From: Micromonospora coxensis
GTDB lineage: Bacteria; Actinomycetota; Actinomycetes; Mycobacteriales; Micromonosporaceae
Assembly: GCF_900090295.1 (NCBI RefSeq)
Contig: NZ_LT607753.1
Span: 496,001-560,000, forward strand
Direction: 5' to 3'
Length of the DNA stretch: 64,000 nucleotides
Shown: positions 17,057 through 25,985 of the stretch, piece after piece
How the letters are laid out: every line of letters begins with the position of its first letter
How positions within the stretch are numbered: position 1 is the stretch's first letter
Notes under the pieces: model-generated
Told to the model about the DNA's origin: nothing
Databases searched by the model: none
What the model saw: the letters and a program-made list of their open reading frames with translations, nothing else
Program-made: the position numbers and the translations under genes

Positions 17057-17972
17057 TTGTTACCGCGCTGGTGGTCTTTCGTCCTGTGTCTGCTGAAGAG
17101 CGATTGCGCGGAAGCGTCACTCGGTAATCCGAGGCAAGAACGTCGTTTCGTTCGCCGATTCGTGTCTCAGCCTGGGGGCATGCGTATCGATCGCGGATGA
17201 CGTCGCGAATCGCGGACTTCAACTCAGGATCAAGACCGGACTCTTTATCGATGTCGAGCTCTCCGTCGACATTCAGATGATCGGCCGTCGGCGTGCGGTA
17301 GTCCCTGCGGAAGTCGGTCTTCCACTGAGAGTTGTGCCCCCATCCGAGCGAAGCGTCATACGTATCGCGATACCGCCGGAGAAATACGTCGTCGAGGGGG
17401 GCACGGTCGGCGATTCCGGCGACGACATGCTGCGCGCCGCCGCGCACCCGTACACCGGACCGCGAGAACAGCAACTCGCCGTGCATGACCGCCGGCCACA
17501 AGCTTTCGACGATCTCGACTGGGTGACCGGGATCGTCGGCCGGCTCGACCGCGACGATCTCGTGCAGGAACGGATCGAAGTCCGGCTCGTCAACGAGGGT
17601 CATCGCAAGATCGGTGAAGAAGGATCGGTATTCGCCGAGCGTCACTGTGGGCCACTGAATACCCATGTGCAGGTCGTGGGCCCATGGCAGCTCTGCGCCT
17701 ACTGGCAGTGCCGGCTGGAAACCCAGCAGCAGCACATCGTTGACCCGACTCAGGGCGTATGCCTGCTCCAGTGGGTCGGCCCAGCGGTATTCCTCGCGTC
17801 GCCAGTCGCCGTACCGAGCCAGCGGCGCCAGCAGTTCGACGATCATCTGTCCGCGCTTCTCGGTCCACGGCACCAGCACGTCGCGGAAGGCGGCGCTGCC
17901 GGAGTACTGGCGCAGCTCGTCAAAGAGCTCACGAGCCACGTGGAAGACGCCCGGGTGGTAGTGGCGGATCAC
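17028..17972 (-). CDS. hypothetical protein
   Basis: The product is about 314 aa from the chosen GTG ((V)IRHYHPGVFHVARELFDEL). The frame is open further upstream, but that part is not protein-like. It is rich in W, Y and acidic residues: YGDWRREEYRWADPLEQAYAL, ELPWAHDLHMGIQWPTVTLG, LWPAVMHGELLFSRSGV and LRRYRDTYDASLGWGHNSQW. No known domain was recognised. The last 15 or so codons overlap an exporter relic, so the native C-terminus was probably lost and replaced by a read-through tail. Confidence 0.55.
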   Translation of the reverse strand: MIRHYHPGVFHVARELFDELRQYSGSAAFRDVLVPWTEKRGQMIVELLAPLARYGDWRREEYRWADPLEQAYALSRVNDVLLLGFQPALPVGAELPWAHDLHMGIQWPTVTLGEYRSFFTDLAMTLVDEPDFDPFLHEIVAVEPADDPGHPVEIVESLWPAVMHGELLFSRSGVRVRGGAQHVVAGIADRAPLDDVFLRRYRDTYDASLGWGHNSQWKTDFRRDYRTPTADHLNVDGELDIDKESGLDPELKSAIRDVIRDRYACPQAETRIGERNDVLASDYRVTLPRNRSSADTGRKTTSAVTTGPPTRRSA

Positions 17973-18228
17973 ATCGCGAAGCCTAGGGCTTCCGGCGACT
18001 TCCCGAGGACTCGCTGAACAAGCCGCCGCCGCAGGTCTGTCGGCCCCGCTTTCCGGCTGCTGTGGGTGCCCACCATCCGATGCAGCCTCGAAGGAGGCCT
18101 CTCCGGCTGGACCCGACCTCGCCCAGCCCGTCGGTACTGCCGCGTCGGGACCACATCGCCGGATCGCCGAGAGGCTGACGGACCATGATGACAGCCGTGG
18201 ACCGAGACAGCACCCACGACGGCCGGTA

Positions 18229-18879
18229 GTGCGCGACCAGGGGCAGATGCGGATGTTCGAAATCGCTACCGTTCGCGCGGCGGTGCGCACGCATTCCGGC
18301 AGTGCCACGATGCTCGACGTGGACGCAGATGACCTAGAGCAGGCCGTACAGGTGATGATCGAGACTCTTGGGCCGCTGGTGGCCCTCGATTGGTCCGTCC
18401 TCGCCGGTAACCTTGACTGGACTTGCCGGGAGACGCTGGCCCACATTGGTCATGACCTGCTCGCCTACGCGGCTCAGCTGGCAGGCCGGGCACAGGATGC
18501 TTACTTGCCGCTGGATTTGGTGATCCGCGATGACGCCATGCCGTCGGAGGTACTCGCGGCCGTTGACGCCTGCGGCGGGCTGCTTGCTGCGGCACTACGG
18601 GCCACCGGGCCGGACACGCGGGCCTGGCACTTCGGCCCGTGCGACGCCAGCGGATTCGCAGCACTTGGAGTCGCCGAGATCCTCATCCACACCTACGACA
18701 TCACCCAGGGTCTGCGAGTGAAGTGGCGGCCGCCCGCGGACCTGAGTGCGGCAGTCCTGGCAAGACTGGTCCCGGACGCGCCGACGGGGCGACATCCCAC
18801 GGGCGTTCTGCTGCGGCACACCGGACGGTTCGGCGATGTGGGCACGTGGCGCTGGACTATCACGCCACGGCAGCCGTGA
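18229..18879 (+). CDS. DinB/mycothiol-dependent maleylpyruvate isomerase-like protein
   Basis: The frame gives 216 aa from GTG 18229; starts at 18247, 18253 and 18310 are also possible, the last giving MLDVDADDLEQAVQ. The helical bundle shows DWTCRETLAHIGHDLLAYAAQ (metal-binding His in TCRETLAHIGHD) and GVAEILIHTYDIT (third His). It matches the actinobacterial DinB_2/mycothiol-type fold, in which three His bind a metal and mycothiol may be the thiol cofactor. The individual substrate is unknown. It is divergent from the preceding gene. Confidence 0.75.
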   Translation: MRDQGQMRMFEIATVRAAVRTHSGSATMLDVDADDLEQAVQVMIETLGPLVALDWSVLAGNLDWTCRETLAHIGHDLLAYAAQLAGRAQDAYLPLDLVIRDDAMPSEVLAAVDACGGLLAAALRATGPDTRAWHFGPCDASGFAALGVAEILIHTYDITQGLRVKWRPPADLSAAVLARLVPDAPTGRHPTGVLLRHTGRFGDVGTWRWTITPRQP

Positions 18880-19016
18880 CCCGCCCGAGGTTAGTCGATC
18901 CGTCGACACTGCGGCCGCAACCGGCTCGCGGCACTTCATCGGTAGTACCGGCAGCCTCAGGCACGGAGCTATCCGTCACGCTGCGCAACGCGGGCAGCGG
19001 CAGGAGCGGACGCTTG

Positions 19017-19967
19017 TCAATCCCGACGGCCTTCGGTCAGGTGGATGTGACGCAACCCCGGACCAAAGGCGGCGACGTGGTCGGCGGTGCCGTGGTGCGC
19101 TCTCGATGGCGTGAAGCGGCCCTCGCTGACCGCGACGTCGTAGGCGCCCCCGTGGGCGTACTCGGCCAGGATTCCGGTCACCTGGTGCTCGGCCGCCCAG
19201 ACGAGGCCGGCGTCCAAGGTGTCGAACAGGCCGGAGGCGTATCGGGCGCGGTCACCGTGGAAGATCCAGGCGGTCGACCTGAGCGGGCTCCGCTGGTCAC
19301 CATTGGGCCTGCGGTGCAAGCCCTCGGGCGTGAACGAGAACGAGTCGGGAAAGGTGCCTGGTCGATGACGCACGCCGAGAACCACGGGTTCGGGGTGCAC
19401 GCCGCGTAGCTCCGTCTCGGTTGCGGTGTCCGAGAAGGTATTCCACAGGTGGAAGCAGATCAGGTTGTGGTCGGGATCGGCCGCGGTGTAGGCAAGCGTC
19501 TTGGGGTAGAAGGGGTTAGTTCCGCCGATCCACAGCGACGGGGGCCCGAACGTCTCGACGACCTCGGACAGCGTCCGGTCCTGCCTCACCCACCCGCCGA
19601 CGCCGGTGCTCAATTGGTGAGACTCCGCCTCCGACAACGCCCGATCCAGCTCAAGCCAGCGGAGGCGATGGGCGATCTCGGCGTAGACGGAGGCCGTGGC
19701 ATCACGCAGGGCATCAGCCGGCAGGATGTTGCTGTAGGCACCCATGACACCCGTCGCGGCGAACGCCTCGCGTTCGCGTAGTCCCTCGCACTCCGCCCAC
19801 CAGCGATCCAGGCTTCCATCCACGGCAGCCATTGCCTCCAGCAGAAGCCGTTCGGCCATCTCGTCCCTGCCGTACATGCCGGGGCGACGGAGCACACCGT
19901 TCACTTGCGCCAGATGATGTCGACGTGCCTCACTGAGAACAAACTTGGAATCGTCATCGCTGCTCAT
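19017..19967 (-). CDS. DUF7710-like immunity-type protein
   Basis: This 316-aa protein begins MSSDDDSKFVLSEARRHH. The N-terminal half (GMYGRDEMAERLLLEAMAAV, WWAECEGLRER) is helical. The C-terminal 90 aa read AWIFHGDRARYASGLFDTLD, GLVWAAEHQVTGILAEYAHG and HIHLTEG, the pattern of the small DUF7710 domain, often found alone or fused in toxin-immunity genes. No partner toxin is adjacent. The ATG lies close to the repeat copy B boundary (19993). Confidence 0.65.
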   Translation of the reverse strand: MSSDDDSKFVLSEARRHHLAQVNGVLRRPGMYGRDEMAERLLLEAMAAVDGSLDRWWAECEGLREREAFAATGVMGAYSNILPADALRDATASVYAEIAHRLRWLELDRALSEAESHQLSTGVGGWVRQDRTLSEVVETFGPPSLWIGGTNPFYPKTLAYTAADPDHNLICFHLWNTFSDTATETELRGVHPEPVVLGVRHRPGTFPDSFSFTPEGLHRRPNGDQRSPLRSTAWIFHGDRARYASGLFDTLDAGLVWAAEHQVTGILAEYAHGGAYDVAVSEGRFTPSRAHHGTADHVAAFGPGLRHIHLTEGRRD

Positions 19968-19992
19968 CGCCGCCGATCATGGCACTCCAACG

Positions 19993-20367
19993 GCCGATTC
20001 TCGGAGGCCAGGCTGTGAAGTCGGGGTGTCATTGCGCAGGTTGATGGCGCGGATGTCCGCTGGTCCGGCGTGTTGTGGTTCGTGGCGGCCAGTGGCGGCG
20101 CACGGTTCGTTCGGACTTGCCGATCCGCGCCGCGACCTCCGCCGGGTGTAGGGCGGGGTCACGCTGTCGCCAGTAGGCCACCGCCGCGGCGGTCGTGGTC
20201 GGCACGTTCTGCGCCTGCGTGTCGTCCTGTCGGCCGGCCTGCTCATCTGAGTCGGTGTCCGCTGGTGGAGGGCCAAGATTCTGTGCCTTCGGCGTCATCC
20301 CCGCACCGCTGCCTGTGCCCTTCCCGCTGGTGAGGGCTGAGTGCTTGCCACGTACGGCAGACGGGCC
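19993..20367 (-). repeat. 375-bp direct repeat, copy B (inside the intact DUF2637 gene)
   Basis: This is nearly identical to 16095-16469. Here the sequence is continuous with the complete DUF2637 gene, so copy B is the original context and copy A the duplicated fragment. Below 20001 the following gene (MTPRLHSLASENR...) is cut at the repeat boundary. Confidence 0.9.
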
Positions 20368-20916
20368 TGGAACGGGCACGGCGGCGGAGGGCCGTCGGCG
20401 TGCAGGCGACGCGGCGGTTGGTCGGAATGCGGCAGGGGCGGTGGGCGCCACGCTGGTGGTTGGGGCGGCGCGGATGCGGGCGGTGATTTCGACGAGGCTG
20501 ACGCTGGCGACGATGACGAGTCCGTCGACGGAGATGGGTAGCAGGTATGCGGCGCCGTTGTCATTCTCGCCGTAGCGGGAGGCGACGCCGACCAGATGCC
20601 AGTACGACACCCAGGCGGCGATGATGGCGATGGTGGCGGCTGCGGTGATACGGATGGCGCCGAGGAGCCGCCGGTGGTGGGGGACGCGGGAGATCAGCTC
20701 GACGGTGAGCATCAGCGCCAGGGGCGGCCATGCGGCGATGATTTGGCTGATCGGGTTGGGGTGGGCGTGGAGGACGTTCGCGGCGACCGATGCGGCCACG
20801 CCGAGGGCCAGGGTGGCGCGAACTGCCCACCGCAGGCGCCGCAGATGCTTGCCCTGGGCGGCGATGTCGCCAACAGCGGTGGGGCTCGGGTCGGGGGTGT
20901 TCGCTGCGGGTTTCAT
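20029..20916 (-). CDS. DUF2637 membrane protein (SpdA-like plasmid spread protein)
   Basis: This 295-aa protein has an N-terminal cytosolic stretch, then about four membrane helices (LALGVAASVAANVLHA, IIAAWPPLALMLTVELI, ITAAATIAIIAAWVSYWHL, ISVDGLVIVASVSLVEI) with the DUF2637 pattern ending in GLVIVASVSLVE. It ends in a Pro/Ala-rich linker and a C-terminal HTH-like module (HPAEVAARIGKSERTVRRHW). DUF2637/SpdA proteins occur in actinobacterial conjugative plasmids and are linked to intramycelial plasmid spread. Its ATG overlaps the stop of the upstream BTAD gene (ATGA), so it is part of the same operon. Confidence 0.88.
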   Translation of the reverse strand: MKPAANTPDPSPTAVGDIAAQGKHLRRLRWAVRATLALGVAASVAANVLHAHPNPISQIIAAWPPLALMLTVELISRVPHHRRLLGAIRITAAATIAIIAAWVSYWHLVGVASRYGENDNGAAYLLPISVDGLVIVASVSLVEITARIRAAPTTSVAPTAPAAFRPTAASPARRRPSAAVPVPGPSAVRGKHSALTSGKGTGSGAGMTPKAQNLGPPPADTDSDEQAGRQDDTQAQNVPTTTAAAVAYWRQRDPALHPAEVAARIGKSERTVRRHWPPRTTTRRTSGHPRHQPAQ

Positions 20917-23735
20917 GCCGGCGCCTCGCTGTTGGAGGACTGCGGGGTTCGCCGGGGTTGGCGGATGTCGGCGATGAGTTGGTCGGCGAGGGTGAGGGTG
21001 TCGTCGGTGGGTTCGGTGTCGATCTCGGCGAGGCGTCGGGTCAGGGTGCGGCGGAGCGCGCGGATGGTGTCGGGGTGGCCGAGGCGAGCGTGGGCGCGCA
21101 TCGCGTGTTGGTAGAGCGCTTCGGTGTAGGGGTGGTGCGGTAGGGCGGTGTCGCAGACGGTGGCCTGTTGGTCGGGGTGCTCAGTGAGTTCTTCGAGTAG
21201 TGCGGCGACGGCGTCGAGGGCTTCGCGTTGCACTGTGTGGCGATACGGTTCGAGCCATTCGTAGTCGCAGCCGTCGGCGAGAGGTTGGTAGGTCTCGACG
21301 GCGCGGCGTAGGGCTTTGACGCGTTCGTGGTGTGTGCCGGCGGTGTCGGCGGTGCGGATCGCTGCGCGCATGCGCCACAGGTCGATGTCGAGGCGGTCGG
21401 GGTGGAGTTGGTAGCGGTGCTGGTTTCGGGTGAGGTAGGTGCCGGGGCCGGCGTGGTGGCGTAGCGCGGCGCGGAGGTCGGAGATGTAGGTGTGCAGGCG
21501 GTGCAGGGCTTTGCTGGCGGGGGCGTCGGGCAGCAGGTCGTCGAGGATCGCTTCGGTGGAGGCGTTGCCGTCGCGTACGGCCAGATAGACCAGTAGTTCC
21601 ATGGATTTGGCGCGGAGGTGGCGCTGGGGGTCGGCATCGATGATGGCGGGCTTGCCGAGCACTGTCACCGTCACTCGGTCGGCACGGCGCTCGGGTTCGG
21701 TGCTGCCGGTGGTGGGCTCGTCCGGCTCAGGCGTGGTGACTGGCAGGAGAGGGCTGTTGTCGTCGAGGCCGACGCCGTGTGGGGTGCTGGTCGCTGCGTG
21801 TGCGGTGCTGCTGGCATCCGGTTGGGGTGCAGCGTCGGTGGGAGCGGGCGCCTGTGGTGCGCTGGCGTGGGTTTCGGTCAGGGTTGTGAGGAGCGCGACG
21901 GTCTCGGCGGGGTTGAGTACGGCGAAGCGGCCGATGTCGGCGGGGTGAGGGCCGTGCCGGGTGGGGTTGTCGGCGGGGGTGGTGGTGCCGTCGGTGGCGA
22001 CGGTGACGGTGTCGCCGGTGGGCCAGGTGCCGAGCAGTAGGCCGTGGATGTCGAGGTGGTGGCCTTGGCTGAGCAGGGCGGCGGTGCGGGCGGTATCTCT
22101 GCTGGTGGGGTTGGCGATTAGCAGCACGGGTGGGAGGGGCTCGTCGTGTGCGTCGGTGGCGCGTAGTTGGGTGATGGTGTCGATGTCGTGGTGCTGCAGG
22201 AGTCGGGTGCGGTGCAGCGCCTGGGCTTCGAGGATTGTCAGGGCGTCGTCGAGGGTGGCGGTGATGGTCAGCCGTGGTGTGCGGGGCAGGTCTGTGGGGT
22301 CGGTGTCGAGCAGGGACGCTGCGGTGGCCGCCGGGATGATCACGTGGGTTGGTGCGTCCGGGTGATCGGTGTTGGCAGTGGCGAAGGCTGCGGTGAGGAA
22401 CCCGCGGCCGGCGGGTGCGGCGCCGGGGCCGGTCAGTCCGAGTCCTGCCGTCGGCCATGGCGGTGACTGCGGGTCGTCGCGGGTGAAAGCCGTCGACGTG
22501 GTGACGCTGTCGGGGTGGTCGAGGTCGTTGTCGCGATGCTCCGGTTGGTGATCGTGCGGGGCGTCGGCGGCGTGGGGCGGACGCTGGTTGGTGTCCGGGT
22601 CGGCAGACTGACCTTCGCCAATGTGGGGTGTATCGGTCTGGGCGGTGACGTGGTGGAGGCCGCGGCGGATGTGGTCGACCACTCGGGGCATCGGTGCCGG
22701 ATCGGCGTCCGTGGGGTGTGCTCGGGTGGAGGGCGTGCGGGGGACGTAGCGGTGTTGGCGGTGGGCCCAGAGCAGCGCTACGGCGGCGGTGATGGCGAGG
22801 GCCAGGCCGAGGTTGACCCAGCTGCCGCTGGGCAGTGACACACCGCGGGCGGGCCGCTGAGTTCTGCCGTCGGAGTCGCCTGTCTCGGGTTGGGTCGTGG
22901 GTTGTGCCGTGTCAGACGGTGCGCTGGTGTGGGAGGACGGGCTGACGCTAGGCGCCGGGGTGTGCGTCGGCGCGGCGGAGGAGGGTGTCGCGTCGGGGAT
23001 GGCCGGTGCGGGTGGCTCGTCAGGATCCGGGTGCTGCGGTGGCGTGGTGTCGGTGGAGCGCTCGGGCGCAGGCGTTGGGGTGGTGTTGGTGGGCAGGGTG
23101 AGGGTCCAGCCCGGGTAGATGAGGTTGGGGTCGCGCAGGGTGCCGCCGACATGCGGGAAGTGCGTGCCGCGGTTGAGGGCGAAGATTTCCGGCCACCGGC
23201 CGGCGTCGCCGAGGGTGCGTGCGGCGATGCGGGCGAGGCTGTCGCCGCGCTGCACCCTGTAGGTGGCGGGGGTTGCTTCCTTGGAAGGGGCGGGGCCTCG
23301 GTCCTGTGCGGCGGGTGCGGCGGTGTTCGGCGCGGCGGAGGGCAGGTCGGGGGTGCTGGAGGTGGTAGCCGCATCGGCGTGGGCGGTGCCCGTCGTGGCG
23401 GTGGTGACGGCTGTGGCGCCGAGCACGGCTGCGGTGATGCCTTGCAGCGGACCGGGAGCGCGGATGTGGCCGGCCCAGTGCAGCCGGCGGCCGAGAGTGG
23501 TGTAGGCGTGGGTGAGCACGACGGTGATCAGCAGCAACGACAACGTCGCGGCTGCGGTTGCCGTGAGGGCGACGACGAAACGGGCGTCGAGTGGTCGGGC
23601 GATCCACTGCCGCACGGCGTGAGGTGAGGGCACCTGCGGGGCCCAGGTGTCGGTGGCAGCGAGCAGTACCGGCACCGCTGTGGTGAGCAGGAGGGTGGTG
23701 GTGATCGCGGCGGTGCGTGCTGTTCGGGGTGTCAC
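20913..23735 (-). CDS. membrane-anchored BTAD regulator with LysM domain
   Basis: The product is about 940 aa from a GTG 5 nt after GGAGG. Two N-terminal membrane segments (TTTLLLTTAVPVLLAATDTW; VVALTATAAATLSLLLITVVL) precede a LysM domain (YRVQRGDSLARIAARTLGD to NLIYPGWTLTLP). A third TM segment lies near residue 300 (LGLALAITAAVALLWA), followed by a long low-complexity linker. The C-terminus has a winged-helix/BTAD module (KSMELLVYLAVRDGN, LHRLHTYISDLRAAL, YEWLEPYR) like SARP/AfsR activators. It is probably a membrane-tethered sensor-regulator. It sits between a second BTAD gene and the DUF2637 gene. Confidence 0.88.
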   Translation of the reverse strand: MTPRTARTAAITTTLLLTTAVPVLLAATDTWAPQVPSPHAVRQWIARPLDARFVVALTATAAATLSLLLITVVLTHAYTTLGRRLHWAGHIRAPGPLQGITAAVLGATAVTTATTGTAHADAATTSSTPDLPSAAPNTAAPAAQDRGPAPSKEATPATYRVQRGDSLARIAARTLGDAGRWPEIFALNRGTHFPHVGGTLRDPNLIYPGWTLTLPTNTTPTPAPERSTDTTPPQHPDPDEPPAPAIPDATPSSAAPTHTPAPSVSPSSHTSAPSDTAQPTTQPETGDSDGRTQRPARGVSLPSGSWVNLGLALAITAAVALLWAHRQHRYVPRTPSTRAHPTDADPAPMPRVVDHIRRGLHHVTAQTDTPHIGEGQSADPDTNQRPPHAADAPHDHQPEHRDNDLDHPDSVTTSTAFTRDDPQSPPWPTAGLGLTGPGAAPAGRGFLTAAFATANTDHPDAPTHVIIPAATAASLLDTDPTDLPRTPRLTITATLDDALTILEAQALHRTRLLQHHDIDTITQLRATDAHDEPLPPVLLIANPTSRDTARTAALLSQGHHLDIHGLLLGTWPTGDTVTVATDGTTTPADNPTRHGPHPADIGRFAVLNPAETVALLTTLTETHASAPQAPAPTDAAPQPDASSTAHAATSTPHGVGLDDNSPLLPVTTPEPDEPTTGSTEPERRADRVTVTVLGKPAIIDADPQRHLRAKSMELLVYLAVRDGNASTEAILDDLLPDAPASKALHRLHTYISDLRAALRHHAGPGTYLTRNQHRYQLHPDRLDIDLWRMRAAIRTADTAGTHHERVKALRRAVETYQPLADGCDYEWLEPYRHTVQREALDAVAALLEELTEHPDQQATVCDTALPHHPYTEALYQHAMRAHARLGHPDTIRALRRTLTRRLAEIDTEPTDDTLTLADQLIADIRQPRRTPQSSNSEAPA

Positions 23736-23959
23736 CTGGCCTCCGATCTCGCGATGCCCGACCGCAGCGACGGGGCTGCCATCGGGGTGATGAGGATGCC
23801 GTGACGCTATGGCCGGCGCGGCAGCGCGAGTCCGGGATGGCGGCTGACAGGGGCTCACACGGCCTTACCCGACCTCACACCGGCAGGTCAGCGCTACGCC
23901 TGGGCTTGCAGGCGGCGGGCAGGGTCGGGAGGCAGCGTCGGTGGCGTGCGCGGGGCCGG

Positions 23960-25936
23960 TCAGCGTGGGGTGGGTGCCGGTTGTCCGTCGGCGATACCGG
24001 CGGCGTGCAGCCGCTGCTGCAGGCTGTGCAGCAGTCGGGTAGCGGCGTCGGGTTCGCCCTGTGCGCGTAGGTGCTCGGCGGCGAGGCGGTGCATGGGCTC
24101 GTTGTAGGGGTCGACGCGGATCGCGTCTTGCAGGAGCCGCAGTCGGTGCTCGGGGTCGGATTGCGTGGAGGCGAGGTGGGTGTAGGCGTCGAGGACGAGG
24201 CGGCGGGTGGCTTCGCGGGGCGGGTCGATCCACGTCCAGCTGTGGCCGGCGGCGAGGTCACCGGTGTAGGTGTCGATGACTGTCTGCCAGGCGGGTGTCG
24301 GGTCGGTGAGGGTGGTGGCGGCGTGGTGGACGGCGGTGTGCAGTCGCCACAGGTCGACGTCCACGGCGTGGGGGTTCAGGTGGTAGCGGTCGTCGGTGTG
24401 ATCGACGAGCGCGGTGGGGGTCGCGGCGCGGATGGCGGTGCGGAGGTCGCTGAGGGTGGTGTAGAGGCGGCCGGTGACGGTGTGGGCGGGCAGGCCGGGC
24501 CAGATGGCGTGGACCAGGTGCGTGGTGGTGGCGCCTTCGGGGTGCACCGCGAGCAGAACCAGTACCTGGAGGGCGGCGCTGCGGCGGATCGTGACGGGTT
24601 GCCCGTCGATGATCAGGGCGGGGCGGCCGAGGACCTGGAGCCGGGCGACGGGTGGTGCGGGCGCCGGCGGTGCCGGTGGGCGTGAAGCGCTCCTGGCGGG
24701 TTGGCGGGGAATGCGCAGGCTGTTGGCGGTGCGTGGCAGGGACAGCTCAGGGTCAGAGCTGTCGTGCGGTGTCTCGGTGGTGGGGCGGGTGAGGACGGTG
24801 AGCAGGTCCGTGGCGGCGGTGCGGTCGAGGACGCACAGACGAGGCCCGGGCTGGCCGGCTTGCTGGTCGCGGGTGTGACCGTGCCGGTCGACGTGCCAGG
24901 TGTGACCGAACTCGGTAGCCGCGAAGGTGACGACGCGGGCCTGGCTCACGGTCGAGGCGATCAGCCGGCCTGCCGTCGCGGCGGTTGCCGGGTCGATGAG
25001 CAGCACGAGCTCCGGCGGCTCGGCGTCGCCGTCGGGTGCGGCTGGCAGGTGTGCGTGAGAGGAGAGCAGCGTGGTGGCCTGCTCGACGGTGTCGACGACG
25101 CGCAGCCCTGGAATGTTGTCCGCCTCGATGGCGCCGACGAGGGTGGTGAGGGCGGCGCGGGTGATGAGCATGCTGGTGGTGTCGGGTGGGTGGTGCAGCG
25201 CGGCGAGGAGTCGGGTGATGAGGACACCGCGGGCGGCGTCGGTGGCGCCGTCGCCGGTAAGGGCCACCCCTGCGGCTGGTAGGTGCGGCACGGCCGTGCC
25301 GGTGGGGGTGGATTCCGGAGGGTGGGCGGTGGCGGCTTGCACGGCGGTGACCGTGGCGGGCAGCGGTGTCGGTGGTGACGAATCAGCGGGGTGGCCTGGT
25401 TGGTAGGTGCGGCGGCGGCGTAGCCACAGCAGCGCCGCTGCGGCGGTGATCTGCTGGGCGGTCTCGTCGGGTAGCCAGCCGCCTTCGACGGTGACGCCCT
25501 CACCGGAGTGGGTCCGTGTCGTGTCGGGGATGTGCCGGTGCTGGTCGCCGGTGGAGACGGGGGTGGCAGGGGCGGGAGGCTCTGCGGTGGGAGTGTGGGC
25601 GGCGGTGAGGGCGGCGGCGCCGGCCATACCGGTGGCGGCGGCCTGCCATGGCGTCGGCAGCGGCACGCGGCTCAGCCAGCGGGCACCGGCTTGCAGTTTG
25701 CGGGCGGTGGACACCGCGACGGTGTAGGCCAGAGTGAACCAGAGGATCCAGGCTGCGGTGGTCAGTCCTGCCGTGAGGGTGCGGCGGGTCAGCGGGTCGG
25801 CGATCCAGTCGCGCAGCTGTGCGCTGCTCGGCCACCCGGGTAGCGGGGGTCCGGCGAGGGTGGCCAGCAGCCACGGCGGTACCGTCAGCACCGCCAGCAC
25901 GATGACGGCGCTCATCACCCGGCGCGGCCAGTTCAC
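23960..25936 (-). CDS. second membrane-anchored BTAD regulator
   Basis: The product is about 658 aa starting at a GTG after GGAGGGG. Two N-terminal membrane helices (MSAVIVLAVLTVPPWLLATL; TTAAWILWFTLAYTVAV) are followed by a linker, a Rossmann-like region (PELVLLIDPATAATAGRLIA) and a C-terminal wHTH/BTAD (SAALQVLVLLAVHPEGATT, LYTTLSDLRTAIR, WTWIDPPREATRRLVLDAY). It resembles the neighbouring 940-aa protein in layout but has no LysM. It lies 49 bp downstream of the Hsp70-like gene. A 224-bp gap (23736-23959) with no gene separates it from the LysM-BTAD gene. Confidence 0.87.
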   Translation of the reverse strand: MNWPRRVMSAVIVLAVLTVPPWLLATLAGPPLPGWPSSAQLRDWIADPLTRRTLTAGLTTAAWILWFTLAYTVAVSTARKLQAGARWLSRVPLPTPWQAAATGMAGAAALTAAHTPTAEPPAPATPVSTGDQHRHIPDTTRTHSGEGVTVEGGWLPDETAQQITAAAALLWLRRRRTYQPGHPADSSPPTPLPATVTAVQAATAHPPESTPTGTAVPHLPAAGVALTGDGATDAARGVLITRLLAALHHPPDTTSMLITRAALTTLVGAIEADNIPGLRVVDTVEQATTLLSSHAHLPAAPDGDAEPPELVLLIDPATAATAGRLIASTVSQARVVTFAATEFGHTWHVDRHGHTRDQQAGQPGPRLCVLDRTAATDLLTVLTRPTTETPHDSSDPELSLPRTANSLRIPRQPARSASRPPAPPAPAPPVARLQVLGRPALIIDGQPVTIRRSAALQVLVLLAVHPEGATTTHLVHAIWPGLPAHTVTGRLYTTLSDLRTAIRAATPTALVDHTDDRYHLNPHAVDVDLWRLHTAVHHAATTLTDPTPAWQTVIDTYTGDLAAGHSWTWIDPPREATRRLVLDAYTHLASTQSDPEHRLRLLQDAIRVDPYNEPMHRLAAEHLRAQGEPDAATRLLHSLQQRLHAAGIADGQPAPTPR

Positions 25937-25985
25937 CGCCACCCCTCCCCCACCGTGGCCTGCGTGCAAGAAGCGGCCGGGCTGT

